Positions 26,501 to 34,547 of a stretch of 64,000 nt of DNA are shown here, piece by piece. A program made the position numbers and the translations under genes. Origin of the DNA: Dyella tabacisoli (GTDB lineage: Bacteria; Pseudomonadota; Gammaproteobacteria; Xanthomonadales; Rhodanobacteraceae). The notes beneath the pieces are model-generated. The model made no database searches. It saw only the letters and a program-made list of their open reading frames with translations, and was not told the DNA's origin. Every line of letters begins with the position of its first letter. Position 1 is the first letter of the stretch. Where the stretch lies: positions 186,001-250,000 of the forward strand of contig NZ_KZ857174.1 of assembly GCF_003350925.1 (NCBI RefSeq). The letters run 5' to 3'.

Positions 26501-29006
26501 CGCCGCGGGCCTGGCCATCACCGGCACCGGTTGCGGCCAGGAGCAAGTCGTCGTCGCCGCGCAGACCACCCGTACCTACGACACGATGAACCGCGTGCTG
26601 ACACTGCTGCCACCGGCCGGCACCCAGAGCACGACCTACACCTACGATGCGTTGGGCAACCTCGCCACTAGCAACTCCGGTATCAGTGCCTCGACCGTCA
26701 TACGTAACAAGCTCGGCCAGCTCACATCGGAAACCCTAAGCGTCAACGGCAACGGCGCCAACGTGCTGCGCTATGCCCACGACAGCAACGGCAACCTCGC
26801 TACGCTGAGCTACCCCGACGGTACGGTCATCAACTACGCCCCCGATGCGCTGGGCCGGCCGACCCAGGTCGGCAGCTACGCCAGCGGTATCAGCTACTTC
26901 CCCGATGGCGACGTGCAGCACTTCAGTTATGGCAACGGCGCGGACTACCTGGTGCAGAAGAATGCCCGTCAGTTGCTAAGCAACTTCACCTATGCCAAAG
27001 GCAGCACGCTCAATCTCAGCGAAGATTTTGCCTACGACCCCAACGGCAATATCACCACCATCAACGATCTGGCCGGTGGTCCGCGCAGCAAGGTGCTGAG
27101 CTACGACACCCTCAATCGCCTGACCCAGGCGCAAGCCAATGGTATGTGGGGGGTGGAGACCTATAGCTACGACCCACTCAATAACTTGCGCAGCCGCGTC
27201 AGTGGCGGGCAAACCTACGCCTACAACTACGACGCCACCAACCGATTGGCCTCGATCACCAACGGTGCCAGCACGACCAGCAGCTTCGCTTACGACAATC
27301 GCGGCAATGTCATTACACGGAACGGCAATACGCTGGTCTTCGATGCGAAAAACCAGCTCACCCAGATGCTGGGGTTTGACAACTACGCCTATGACGCCGC
27401 GGGACGGCGCGTGCTCAAGACGCCTGCGAGCGGTAGCAGCCCGACGTATTACTTCTATACCCAGGCTGGGCAGTTGCTGTATCAGGTGGACGGCGCCACT
27501 ACCAAGACGACCGACTACATCTACCTCGGTAAGAAGATGATTGCGCGCAGCGAGGGGTATGCGACAAGCATTCGAGGTGGCATCGACAGTGTCAACATCG
27601 ATGCTTCCGGCAATGCTGTCCTGTCGGGCTGGGCCTGCTCCACGGGTATCGCACAATCGATCAATGTCGACCTGTACGTAGGCGGTCCTTACGGGACGGG
27701 GACAATGATTGGGCGCTATAGCGCCAATCAAAGCAGCGAACCTGCCGTGGCGACTGCTTGCAGTGTGACGACAGGCAGCTATCGCTATGCCATTCCGCTC
27801 GCTACGACGACGCGGAGTCAGTACGCAGGCAAGGGCATTTATATCTACGGCGTCTCCCCCGTAGGCAATGACAACCTGTTGGTTAGCAATTCCGGCAACC
27901 TCGTTGTTCCTGCAGTACCTGCTGCACCCGCTGCGCCCGCTTCGGCTAGCGCCAGCGTGGCGAATGATCTTTCCAGTATCAGCGTGAGTTGGCCGGCTTC
28001 GACCGGAGCCACCAGCTATGTGCTGCAGCAGAAGGTCAGTGGCGGAGTATGGACACAGGTGGCCAATGGCTCAGGCACCAGCTACTCGCTGAGCAACCCG
28101 GCCGATGGCAGCTACAGCTATCAGGCCCAGGCCTGCAACGCCAATGGCTGCAGCGTGTGGACAGCCAGTAATACGGTCAGCGTGGCGCATATTCCACCGA
28201 CGCCAGCGAGTATCACCGTGCCGGCGACGAGTAATGGGCCGATGGCCGTCAGTTGGGCGGCCAGCAACACAGCGACTTACTACAACCTCTATCAAAGCAT
28301 CAACGGCGGTGGTTGGACTAATGTTTATAGCGGTCCTGCCACCAGCGCAGCGCTAACGGTCACCGTCTCGGGTAACTACATCTACTATGTGTCGGCAGGT
28401 AACGCGAATGGCTGGAGTGGGCAGCTTGCGTCCAGTAGTACCGTAGTGGTCACGATCCCACCGGCCAGTGCGCCGAGCCTGACTGTGCCGAGTAGCAGTA
28501 GCACTGGCAGCTATACCGTAAGTTGGACGACCGTGCCCGGTGCAACCTCCTACGGACTGGCTGAACAAGCCAACGGCGGAACCTGGACAAGCATACAAAG
28601 CAGTAACGCGACGAGTTGGAGTACCAGTGGCCGTGGTAATGGCACCTATTCGTATGGGGTGGTGGCGTGTAACGCCGGCGGTTGCGGGCCGTGGAGCCCC
28701 GCAGCCAGCATTTCCGTCGCGCTTATTCCCACGACGCCGACAGGAATGACGCTGACAACCAGCGGACCATACGACAAGCCCATCGTCCATTTGAGCTGGA
28801 GCGCATCGGCCACCGCCACGACTTACACGGTGCAATACAAGGATCCGCAAAACACCTTATCGACCTTCTATAGCGGACCGAATACTTCCTATCAGTTGCT
28901 CATGTTGGTCAACGGTATGGTCAGCTTCCGCGTCCAAGCGTGCAACGCAAGCGGCTGTTCCGACTTCGGCCCCTGGGTCGGCACCTCGCTGGCATCCGGC
29001 GGTTAA
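23556..29006 (+). CDS. Secreted RHS/YD-repeat protein with Fn3-like repeats
   Basis: The 1816-residue protein has a Sec-type signal (about 1-35, ending AWSQSAP), an N-terminal region of about 220 residues, then many YD/RHS repeats (motifs such as YDGNGNLTGIQSSDGR, YDAIGRI, YDALGNL, YDPNGNI) to about residue 1330, stopping at YLGKKMIARSEG. A 115-residue beta module (GGIDSVNIDASGNAVLSGWAC) and four Fn3-like repeats (about 1450-1816, each ending like QACNANGC) follow. The conserved RHS core that normally follows YLGKK is absent here and is encoded by the next gene. No PAAR or T6SS N-terminal domain is seen. The ATG at 23556 is preferred over a GTG at 23526. Confidence 0.9.
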   Translation: MTRCRRELRWALGAAVFFSWAMVSLVVSSPAWSQSAPVSPESEFQKRIKVSEDIQPLGENPFGENISLYNGALSFEQTDVSATGIGPLLQISREFHLPDVLPTTVYHTFLNNGFVDWSLEVPRLETMSAANGTANLEPADTAPWFFTSNAQRCSSFASGPDMYVTFKSTVIDYMPQQWWHGYQLIIPGAGSQEVLLRDASNTQSPQMTVNGATESFPLVTKQHWSIGCLSQTSNGKPGEGFLAVSPDGTSYWLDALIYKKADPVIFGGGGALYRRVAMMLVSKVVDRFGNTLTFSYDGNGNLTGIQSSDGRQVSLTWESWQNQSKDTFGSYINPVAYRVHSITLQPGSSAPRTWTYSYSSDPYLPRLSSVQQPDGSAWSFNLGGFAPPPSDGYLIDDSNVCAMVPKLQDAVTSSGSMTHPSGLIGTFTVQSTVRGRSYVPYYCPTAGNGNDLRFPNIYKQNSITQKQFSGAGLPTYTWAYNYSGFNYSWTTDCSSGCASTVATDVVDPSGHDVKYTFSNKFDASESMLLETDYYAGGAGTATMRSEVNSYANPTGGPWPTTQGNSPQIAVNQAQAGQLIPVSQRTLQQDGDTYTWLVEAFDAYAHPTKLKRYNSIAGQSAIEEQTSYLNDLPHWVLGLPQETDNLSTGEVESLNTYNLSNVTLQSRARFGQTLMSYTFDGQGQLASFTDGKSHTTTLSNYKRGIPQSIAYPDTYTQSLVVDDFGQISSLTDQAGNTTSYNYDAIGRIAGITYPAGDEVAWSPKNFSYAYITGAERGVAANHWRRTTTKGNAVTTTYFDAMLRPVLSDTAIAGTSGSDISTRTDYDWKGQKIFVTYPVSGAPDLGSITSGSTSVYDALGRLTQTQQASELGTLTAITAYLSGARQQVTDPKGNVTTTSYQVFDQPSYNAVIQVQAPEGITQSIARDLYGNPLTITQSGLYGAESDNVTKSLTYDSYHRLCRTTEPESGSEVTAYDAANNVAWTAAGLAITGTGCGQEQVVVAAQTTRTYDTMNRVLTLLPPAGTQSTTYTYDALGNLATSNSGISASTVIRNKLGQLTSETLSVNGNGANVLRYAHDSNGNLATLSYPDGTVINYAPDALGRPTQVGSYASGISYFPDGDVQHFSYGNGADYLVQKNARQLLSNFTYAKGSTLNLSEDFAYDPNGNITTINDLAGGPRSKVLSYDTLNRLTQAQANGMWGVETYSYDPLNNLRSRVSGGQTYAYNYDATNRLASITNGASTTSSFAYDNRGNVITRNGNTLVFDAKNQLTQMLGFDNYAYDAAGRRVLKTPASGSSPTYYFYTQAGQLLYQVDGATTKTTDYIYLGKKMIARSEGYATSIRGGIDSVNIDASGNAVLSGWACSTGIAQSINVDLYVGGPYGTGTMIGRYSANQSSEPAVATACSVTTGSYRYAIPLATTTRSQYAGKGIYIYGVSPVGNDNLLVSNSGNLVVPAVPAAPAAPASASASVANDLSSISVSWPASTGATSYVLQQKVSGGVWTQVANGSGTSYSLSNPADGSYSYQAQACNANGCSVWTASNTVSVAHIPPTPASITVPATSNGPMAVSWAASNTATYYNLYQSINGGGWTNVYSGPATSAALTVTVSGNYIYYVSAGNANGWSGQLASSSTVVVTIPPASAPSLTVPSSSSTGSYTVSWTTVPGATSYGLAEQANGGTWTSIQSSNATSWSTSGRGNGTYSYGVVACNAGGCGPWSPAASISVALIPTTPTGMTLTTSGPYDKPIVHLSWSASATATTYTVQYKDPQNTLSTFYSGPNTSYQLLMLVNGMVSFRVQACNASGCSDFGPWVGTSLASGG

Positions 29007-29020
29007 CCAGGGAGATGACG

Positions 29021-29995
29021 ATGAAGATTTTGAAGAATCTACTGGTGCTGACGGTGTTGTGGCTCGCGGCGAATGTGGCGGCGTATGCCGGGACGACAGT
29101 GACCTATATCTATACCGATCCGCAGGGGACGCCGCTGGCGGAAGCAGATGCCAGTGGCAATATCACGGCGACGTTTGACTACCGGCCGTATGGTACGCAG
29201 GCGCTGGGGAATGCGCCGAATGGGCCGGGGTATACGAGTCATGTGAATGATCCGGATACCGGGCTCGTGTATATGCAGGCGCGGTATTACGACCCGATGG
29301 TGGGACGATTTGTGAGTCTCGATCCAGTGGGATTCGGCTCCGGAGACGTATTTGGATTCAGCCGTTTCGCATATGCAGAGAATAATCCTGTAATGCGTAT
29401 CGATCCTGATGGCAGGAAGTCAGAGGATTGCAGTTTTGCCTGTAGGTGGATGCGCAAAGTATCGGACAGTTTTTCCGGTATTGGTCGTGAAATAATGCAG
29501 AAGATAGGAGGGGGCGGGCCTAGGGGGCAGCTTAAGGCGGCTAATGCCATAGCCAATTTTGCTGCTGCCGACGGAATGCAAGAAGTCTCGGAGGCAACTG
29601 ATCCTGCTATCAAAGCCATTCCGGGTGGAGCCGTAGCTATATGTGCTACGGATGGGTGTAGTAACTTCGAATGGTCGATGGCTGTTGTGGCGGGAATTCC
29701 TGGCGAAGGACTTGGCGAGAATATAGCTATAAAGGGGGTGGAGGAGGGCGGGGTTCAGTTTGGCAAGGTGGCGAATCAAATTGCCCATACCTTCCGGCAT
29801 GTTGGAAAAATAGGGCTTGATAGTCAACTTGTTCAAAATGCGATTAAGGAGGATCTGTCAAAAGTAGCTAGCTCCTTGTCAGCGGGGCAACATAACGGCA
29901 GCGTCATTGTGAATGGCGTAAAGCTAGATTACAGTGCCTTTAAACTACCGGATGGAACAATCAATGTCGGTCGAATCACTCCACCAAGACCTTGA
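29021..29995 (+). CDS. Secreted RHS core protein with variable C-terminal (toxin-like) domain
   Basis: The 324-residue protein has its own signal peptide (residues 1-24, VAAYAG). It then has the RHS-associated core (TYIYTDPQGTPLAEADASGNITATFDYRPYG, through GLVYMQARYYDPMVGRFVSLDPVGF and ENNPVMRIDPDGR, about 27-132). After the core comes a unique region (133-324) whose end, IAHTFRHVGKIGLDS to LPDGTINVGRITPPRP, looks like a compact C-terminal toxin module with candidate catalytic His256 and His260. It starts 14 bases after the long RHS gene with GGGAG before the ATG at 29021. Base composition becomes more AT-rich from about 29400. The toxin class was not recognised. An immunity-like gene overlaps its end. 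Confidence 0.85.
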   Translation: MKILKNLLVLTVLWLAANVAAYAGTTVTYIYTDPQGTPLAEADASGNITATFDYRPYGTQALGNAPNGPGYTSHVNDPDTGLVYMQARYYDPMVGRFVSLDPVGFGSGDVFGFSRFAYAENNPVMRIDPDGRKSEDCSFACRWMRKVSDSFSGIGREIMQKIGGGGPRGQLKAANAIANFAAADGMQEVSEATDPAIKAIPGGAVAICATDGCSNFEWSMAVVAGIPGEGLGENIAIKGVEEGGVQFGKVANQIAHTFRHVGKIGLDSQLVQNAIKEDLSKVASSLSAGQHNGSVIVNGVKLDYSAFKLPDGTINVGRITPPRP

Positions 29996-30335
29996 GAAGT
30001 CGCGCCCTTTACGGGATGACGAGAAATTTCTATTGACGGCATTGTTAGCCTCAAGAGCGGATTTCACTGTACTCAGTCGGCAAATTTCTACTTGCTCTGT
30101 TTATGATATGTCCGACGGTGGTATGGGCAGTGTGAAATTCTTGACCGTCGATGAAAGATTACTTGGGGACACCTTGGTCGAAGCTGAATGTGAAGATGCA
30201 GATGGTGTGCCAGTTTTCATTGCAATCAACGCTGATACTCGTGGTGAGCTTTATGAAATTGATCTCTGGAAAGCTGATTTCTCACCATTAAAGCAATATC
30301 CAAAGCCAGAGCTTGTTAGGATCAGGAACGATTAA
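29964..30335 (+). CDS. Immunity-like protein (DUF6984-like)
   Basis: The small acidic cytosolic protein (123 residues from the ATG at 29964; alternatives are ATG 29952 and GTG 29934) starts inside the 3' end of the RHS-core/toxin gene. Its sequence has RPLRDDEKFLLTALLA, DMSDGGMGSVKFL and GELYEIDLWKADFSPL, which resemble from memory the small family labelled DUF6984. Position, overlap, size and low GC (37% in 30241-30300 by count) are those of an immunity gene for the preceding C-terminal domain. The neutralising role is inference from context. Confidence 0.75.
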   Translation: MSVESLHQDLEKSRPLRDDEKFLLTALLASRADFTVLSRQISTCSVYDMSDGGMGSVKFLTVDERLLGDTLVEAECEDADGVPVFIAINADTRGELYEIDLWKADFSPLKQYPKPELVRIRND

Positions 30336-30424
30336 GTAGAAATATAAGAGAAATAAAGAGCCGGGCTCATTATCCTAACGCTCCTTTGCACGCCCGCCAG
30401 AAATGCGGGGATGCTAGCGCAAAG

Positions 30425-30443
30425 AAAAAGCGCCGATCGGCGC
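30425..30443 (-). terminator. Intrinsic terminator downstream of the ABC exporter
   Basis: On the minus strand the perfect palindrome GCGCCGATCGGCGC (30430-30443) is followed by five T residues (30425-30429) and then CTTT. It lies about 155 bases beyond the stop of the minus-strand exporter gene and may also separate it from the convergent toxin-immunity genes. Confidence 0.7.
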
Positions 30444-30540
30444 CTTGCGCCTTAGAACTCGGGATCTCACACCCGGTCGCTGATTTGGCAGCGACGTGGT
30501 CAAACTAAAACTCACACTGCTCAACGTCAAGCAATGGTGG

Positions 30541-30565
30541 AGTGGTGCCCCCAAAAAGTTGGAAT
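30541..30565. repeat. Possible solitary IS150-group inverted-repeat remnant
   Basis: GGTGCCCCCAAAAAGTTGGA resembles the terminal repeats of IS3-family (IS150 group) elements as remembered (consensus near TGTACTGCCCCCAAAAGTTGG). No transposase or second end was found in the 264-base gap 30336-30599. An imperfect GTTGGAA/TTCCAAC pair spans 30559-30592. Confidence 0.3.
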
Positions 30566-30599
30566 AGGTGAGGTAGCCCGGTTTTTTCCAACACGTTAA

Positions 30600-32360
30600 T
30601 TAAGCACTTATGGCCTCATCATCTTCCTGCGCATCCGGTGCAAACTTTCCGTCCTGCGCCAGTCGTGCAAATAAGCCGCCAAGCTGTATCAATTCATCAA
30701 AGCGCCCTTGTTCAACCAAGCGTCCCTGATCCAGCACGAGGATCAAATCTGCATTGCGCACGGTGGAAAGACGATGGGCGATCACAAAGGTGGTACGCCC
30801 TTTGGTGAGTGCGACCAACGCGCGTTGAATACGTGCTTCGGTGGCGTTGTCGAGGGCGCTGGTGGCTTCGTCGAGCACCAGGATCGGGGCATCTTTGAGC
30901 ATGGCGCGGGCGATGGCCAGGCGTTGGCGTTCGCCGCCGGAGAGTGAGCGGCCGCGTTCGGCGACCAGGGTTTCGAAGCCTTCGGGTTTGCGTGCGATAA
31001 AGCTGGCCGCTTCGGCGGCGGCGACGGCGGTTTCGATTTCGGCGAGATCGGCGTCGGGCTTGCCGACACGAAGGTTGTCGAGGATGGAGCGGTAGAACAT
31101 GCCTGGGTCTTGAAATACCACGCCGATGTTTTGCCGTAGCGATTCAAGGCTGACGGTGCGGATGTCGTGGCCGTCGATGGTGACTTGCCCGGCGGAGGGG
31201 TCGTAGGCGCGATACAGCAGGCTTAGTGCGGTGGTTTTACCGGCGCCGGTGGGGCCGACCAGGGCGATGGTGCTGCCGGGTGCGGCGCGGAAGCTCAGAT
31301 CGTGCAGGGCCGGTTGCACGTTGTCGTAGCCGAAGCTGATGTGATCGAACACGACTTCGCCGCGTACGCGGGGCAGTACGGTGGCGCCGGCTTGCTCGGT
31401 GATGCTGGGGTGGTGATCGAGTACAGCGAAATAATCGCGTAGCGATTGGGTCTGGAAAAACAGGCTGGAAATGAAACTGGCAAATTGTTCGAGACGGCCG
31501 ATCAGCATCATCGAGAAGCCGACGAAACTGACAATGCCGCCCACGGTCACCTCGCCGCGCCCATGCAGCGAGGTACCCAGCGCGAAGATTGCCACGATGG
31601 TCAATGTGCTGGATGCGCGATTGAGTACGGACAATATCGCCCAGCCCTTCAGCACAGGATATTGGGCGTCGAGTACGCGCTTCATCATGTTCTTCAGCGC
31701 GATGGATTCGGCGGCAAGGCGAGTAAAGCTTTGCACGACGGTGACATTGCCGAACACGTCACCGGCACGGGTGGCGATCTCGTGATGCAGCTCTTCTACT
31801 TCGCCTTGTGCTTGTTGGGTGCGGTGTATGGCGATGGCATTGAATATCGCAAAGCTGGCCATCAGCGCGATCATCAGCAGGGCCAGTTTCCAGTTGATCC
31901 ATAAAGCGATCGGCACCATCACCAAAATCGAAAGCAAGGTGGCCAGGTGTTCGCGGAAGAAGCTGAGCCAGAGCCCGAACAGATTGGACACGCCGTTATT
32001 CATGATGCGGGCGAGGCGGCCGGTATGGTGCTCGCCGTGAAACGCCAAGGGCAGTGCAGCGGCATGCTCGAAGAACGCGCTGATCGCGGCCAACCGCCGC
32101 CGATGGGCCAGGCGGTCGGCATGCAGCGACACCCACACACTAGCGAGTACGCCGGCGAAACCCACCAGTGCCCATAGGCCGATCAGGCTGGGTGCGTGGC
32201 CGGGTTGCGAGGTCAGCGCATCGACGACCTTGCCGAATAGCAGCGGTTCGAGAAAGAACACGCCGGCCAACGCCAGATTCGCCACGGCCAGGGTCATCGC
32301 CAGTTTACGCTCCGGGCCCAGCAGGCCTAGAACGCGTAGATAGAGACGTAGGATCGACAC
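30600..32360 (-). CDS. ndvA: ABC exporter, NdvA-like glucan ATP-binding/permease protein
   Basis: The 586-residue half-transporter has an N-terminal membrane domain with six helices (to about 310) and a C-terminal ATPase. It carries Walker A GPTGAGKTT (369-377), signature LSGGERQR (473-480), Walker B ILVLDEATSALD and the H-loop IAHRLS. Overall similarity is to NdvA/ChvA/MsbA-type exporters, specifically the beta-1,2-glucan group (ILRLYLRVLGLLGPERKLA, GEVVFDHISFGYDN). The start is a GTG at 32360 with AAGAGGG 8 bases upstream; the frame is open to 32537 but the extension is non-conserved. No cyclic glucan synthase is in the window, so the substrate is inferred. Confidence 0.85.
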   Translation of the reverse strand: MSILRLYLRVLGLLGPERKLAMTLAVANLALAGVFFLEPLLFGKVVDALTSQPGHAPSLIGLWALVGFAGVLASVWVSLHADRLAHRRRLAAISAFFEHAAALPLAFHGEHHTGRLARIMNNGVSNLFGLWLSFFREHLATLLSILVMVPIALWINWKLALLMIALMASFAIFNAIAIHRTQQAQGEVEELHHEIATRAGDVFGNVTVVQSFTRLAAESIALKNMMKRVLDAQYPVLKGWAILSVLNRASSTLTIVAIFALGTSLHGRGEVTVGGIVSFVGFSMMLIGRLEQFASFISSLFFQTQSLRDYFAVLDHHPSITEQAGATVLPRVRGEVVFDHISFGYDNVQPALHDLSFRAAPGSTIALVGPTGAGKTTALSLLYRAYDPSAGQVTIDGHDIRTVSLESLRQNIGVVFQDPGMFYRSILDNLRVGKPDADLAEIETAVAAAEAASFIARKPEGFETLVAERGRSLSGGERQRLAIARAMLKDAPILVLDEATSALDNATEARIQRALVALTKGRTTFVIAHRLSTVRNADLILVLDQGRLVEQGRFDELIQLGGLFARLAQDGKFAPDAQEDDEAISA

Positions 32361-32811
32361 AGCGAAAGCCCTCTTGGGGTGTGTGATGGCGTGCCACGAA
32401 TGCCTTGGTTGGCAAGATACCTGCTCTGGATGCACAGCCGGGACCGCGCGGCTACGGTCGATGGAATGGCGATTAAGCGTGTGCGCTTGCGCGGAACGTA
32501 CCTGTCTTAAACCGTCGCCGTCATCTTTATGTAGCAATAGTTAGAACACAGACGTCATCGCCGCGTAGCAGGGCCATGAGATGTTTTGCGGCGACTTAAG
32601 GGTGTGTCGAAACCACCGCAGAGTTCGCTTATTGCCGCGTTGCCGACGCGAAGGGGTTTTCGTTTTTAAGGGTGAATCAACTTGGCGCTGCCGTTTCGGC
32701 AGTGTGCCGTTTAGTCGTGCGTGTTTTTTGAATGCCAGATCACATCGTGCAGCAGCGGAGGAGGGCGCTGCTGCCGGATATCCCTTTCCCCTCCCCAGTG
32801 AGGATCGTGTT
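32361..32811. other. Divergent promoter region between exporter and HAF gene
   Basis: This 451-base gap separates two divergently transcribed genes and must hold promoters for both. Open frames that cross it have no family resemblance and no conserved start. No palindrome long enough to call an operator was seen. Confidence 0.5.
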
Positions 32812-34320
32812 ATGCAAATGCTGTTGCGAACGAGCTTGACGACGCTTGCCCTGATCGGCGGCGTGTGGGTAGCCGGCCCCGTGCAGGCTGCGGCGATAGA
32901 TATCGGTACCTTGCCGGGTGGTGCGACCTGTGAGACCACCGGCATCAATAGCGCGCACACGGTAATTGGCCAGTGCATCAGCAGTCATCTGAGCCAGGGC
33001 CGCACCGTGGCGGTGTTTCAGAAATCGGGTGATGCCATTCCGAGCCGCTTGCCGGCGCTGGTGGCGGGCAAGCCGTGCAATGTCGCCGCGATCGGTGACG
33101 ATGGCACGGTGAGCGGGCAATGCGAGGATGCCGCCGGTACGCGTCAGCCGGTGCGTTGGACGGTGGACGGCAGCGGTAGCTACACGGCTTTGCCGACCGC
33201 ATTGTTGCCCTATCAGCGCCCGAACTACGACGTTATCGTTGCTGAAGGTGGCTGGGGCGCCGATGTGAATGCGCTGGCCGGCCCGGTGAACAGCGCCGGT
33301 GTCATCGTGGGTATCAGTGAGAGCCACAACGGTACGCGTCATGCCGTACTTTGGAATCCGGGCGCCACGGCGCCGGTGCGTTTGCGCAAGCCGCAGCTCG
33401 CGGCCGGCCAGGGCGCGGTGCAGAGCTGCGAGCCGTTGGCGATCAACGACGCGGTTTCGCTCACCGTGGTAGGTCACTGCAAGGTCACCACGGCGGGTGC
33501 TACAACCGACATCGCCGTGAGCTGGACCGCGCAGGATGGCAAGTACTTCGCAACGGTTTTGGACGATCTTCGTGCCGGGCATTGCATCGCGCGTGATGTC
33601 AATATCGTTGGCGATGTCGTCGGCGCTTGCGAGACCATCTCCGGCAACAGCAATGCCGTGTTGTGGGCGGCCAACGGTGTTTTGCCGACGGTGGTCCTGC
33701 GCGCCACGCAGAGCGTGGCCGTGAAGATCAATAACGCCGGTGTCATCACCGGAAGCTATTTGACCGCGGACAGCTATGCGCATGCGTTTGTCGGCAACCC
33801 GCGCGTGGCGCCGGTAACGGATATCGGTACGCTGGCTGGTGGGCACAACTGCGTCGCGCAGGGCCTAGATGACAATGGCGATGTCGCTGCCGATTGCGAT
33901 ACCGCAACCAGCCCGCGCATCGCCAGTTTCCGTGCGGCGTCGGGTGCCGGCGTGGTTGCGAGCCCGGTGTCGGCGGTAGCCAGTGCCGTGCGCGGGATGA
34001 GCCATAACGGTGCGATTGCAGGTGTATTTACCGCCGCCGATGGGCATGCCCGTGGTTTTCGCGATGAGAGCCCGAGTGCCACCGCAACAGCACAGGCAGT
34101 GACGACGAACTCGGCTTCGGTGGCGCAGGTATCCCTGGCCAGCATGGCCGCTACCGGTTTTGCAGCAGGGGTGGTTGAGGGTGCGGGCCTGCTGTATGCC
34201 GACCCCTATGCCAGCATCTCCCAGAGCTACAAGCAGAATCCGAGCGGGCTGGCGTTCTTCGGCAGTGCTTATGCCGCTGGCAATCCGTCGCCGGTGTCGA
34301 GTGAGGTTTACACGTTCTGA
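32812..34320 (+). CDS. Exported HAF-repeat-like protein
   Basis: The 502-residue protein has a signal peptide (MQMLLRTSLTTLALIGGVWVAGPVQA, 1-26). It has a repetitive secreted part in which short units of the type IDIGTLPGGATCETTGINSAHTVIGQC, AIGDDGTVSGQC and DIGTLAGGHNCVAQGLDDNGDVAADC recur, each with a G-x-C ending. This is the pattern of the HAF extracellular-repeat family (DIGTLGG-type repeats), whose function is not known; regularly placed cysteines suggest disulfides. The last 80 residues are low in repeats. GAGG lies about 8 bases before the ATG at 32812; the frame upstream (to 32581) is not conserved-looking. It stands alone. Confidence 0.8.
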   Translation: MQMLLRTSLTTLALIGGVWVAGPVQAAAIDIGTLPGGATCETTGINSAHTVIGQCISSHLSQGRTVAVFQKSGDAIPSRLPALVAGKPCNVAAIGDDGTVSGQCEDAAGTRQPVRWTVDGSGSYTALPTALLPYQRPNYDVIVAEGGWGADVNALAGPVNSAGVIVGISESHNGTRHAVLWNPGATAPVRLRKPQLAAGQGAVQSCEPLAINDAVSLTVVGHCKVTTAGATTDIAVSWTAQDGKYFATVLDDLRAGHCIARDVNIVGDVVGACETISGNSNAVLWAANGVLPTVVLRATQSVAVKINNAGVITGSYLTADSYAHAFVGNPRVAPVTDIGTLAGGHNCVAQGLDDNGDVAADCDTATSPRIASFRAASGAGVVASPVSAVASAVRGMSHNGAIAGVFTAADGHARGFRDESPSATATAQAVTTNSASVAQVSLASMAATGFAAGVVEGAGLLYADPYASISQSYKQNPSGLAFFGSAYAAGNPSPVSSEVYTF

Positions 34321-34502
34321 GAAGCTTTGGATGCGCGATGATTCTGTGACGCTGATCGCGTGACCGAGCAAAAGTGAGGTCGCGCCAGTTTCACGCAAGC
34401 TTGCTTCACTGCTACGCAACAAAAATGCTCTAAAGTCCGCTGTGCCGTCCGTGCGACTCGCGCAGCGGCAAGGGGTAAGTCTTTGGTCAATATGACTGCA
34501 TA

Positions 34503-34528
34503 CGAGGCGCGCAAGCGCCTCGTTTTTT
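34503..34528 (+). terminator. Intrinsic terminator in the leader of the TonB receptor gene
   Basis: An 8-bp stem CGAGGCGC/GCGCCTCG (34503-34510 with 34515-34522) with a GCAA loop is followed by six T residues (34523-34528), only 19 bases before the receptor's ATG. It may end the HAF transcript, but its closeness to the downstream Shine-Dalgarno also fits a transcription attenuator. Confidence 0.75.
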
Positions 34529-34547
34529 GATTGCGGAGCATCAACTC

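Noticed and set aside
28990-29030. RHS split explained as a sequencing frameshift
   Set aside because: The break is a clean TAA followed by a Shine-Dalgarno, an ATG and a convincing signal peptide, and the two frames do not join into one RHS chain without adding the signal inside it.
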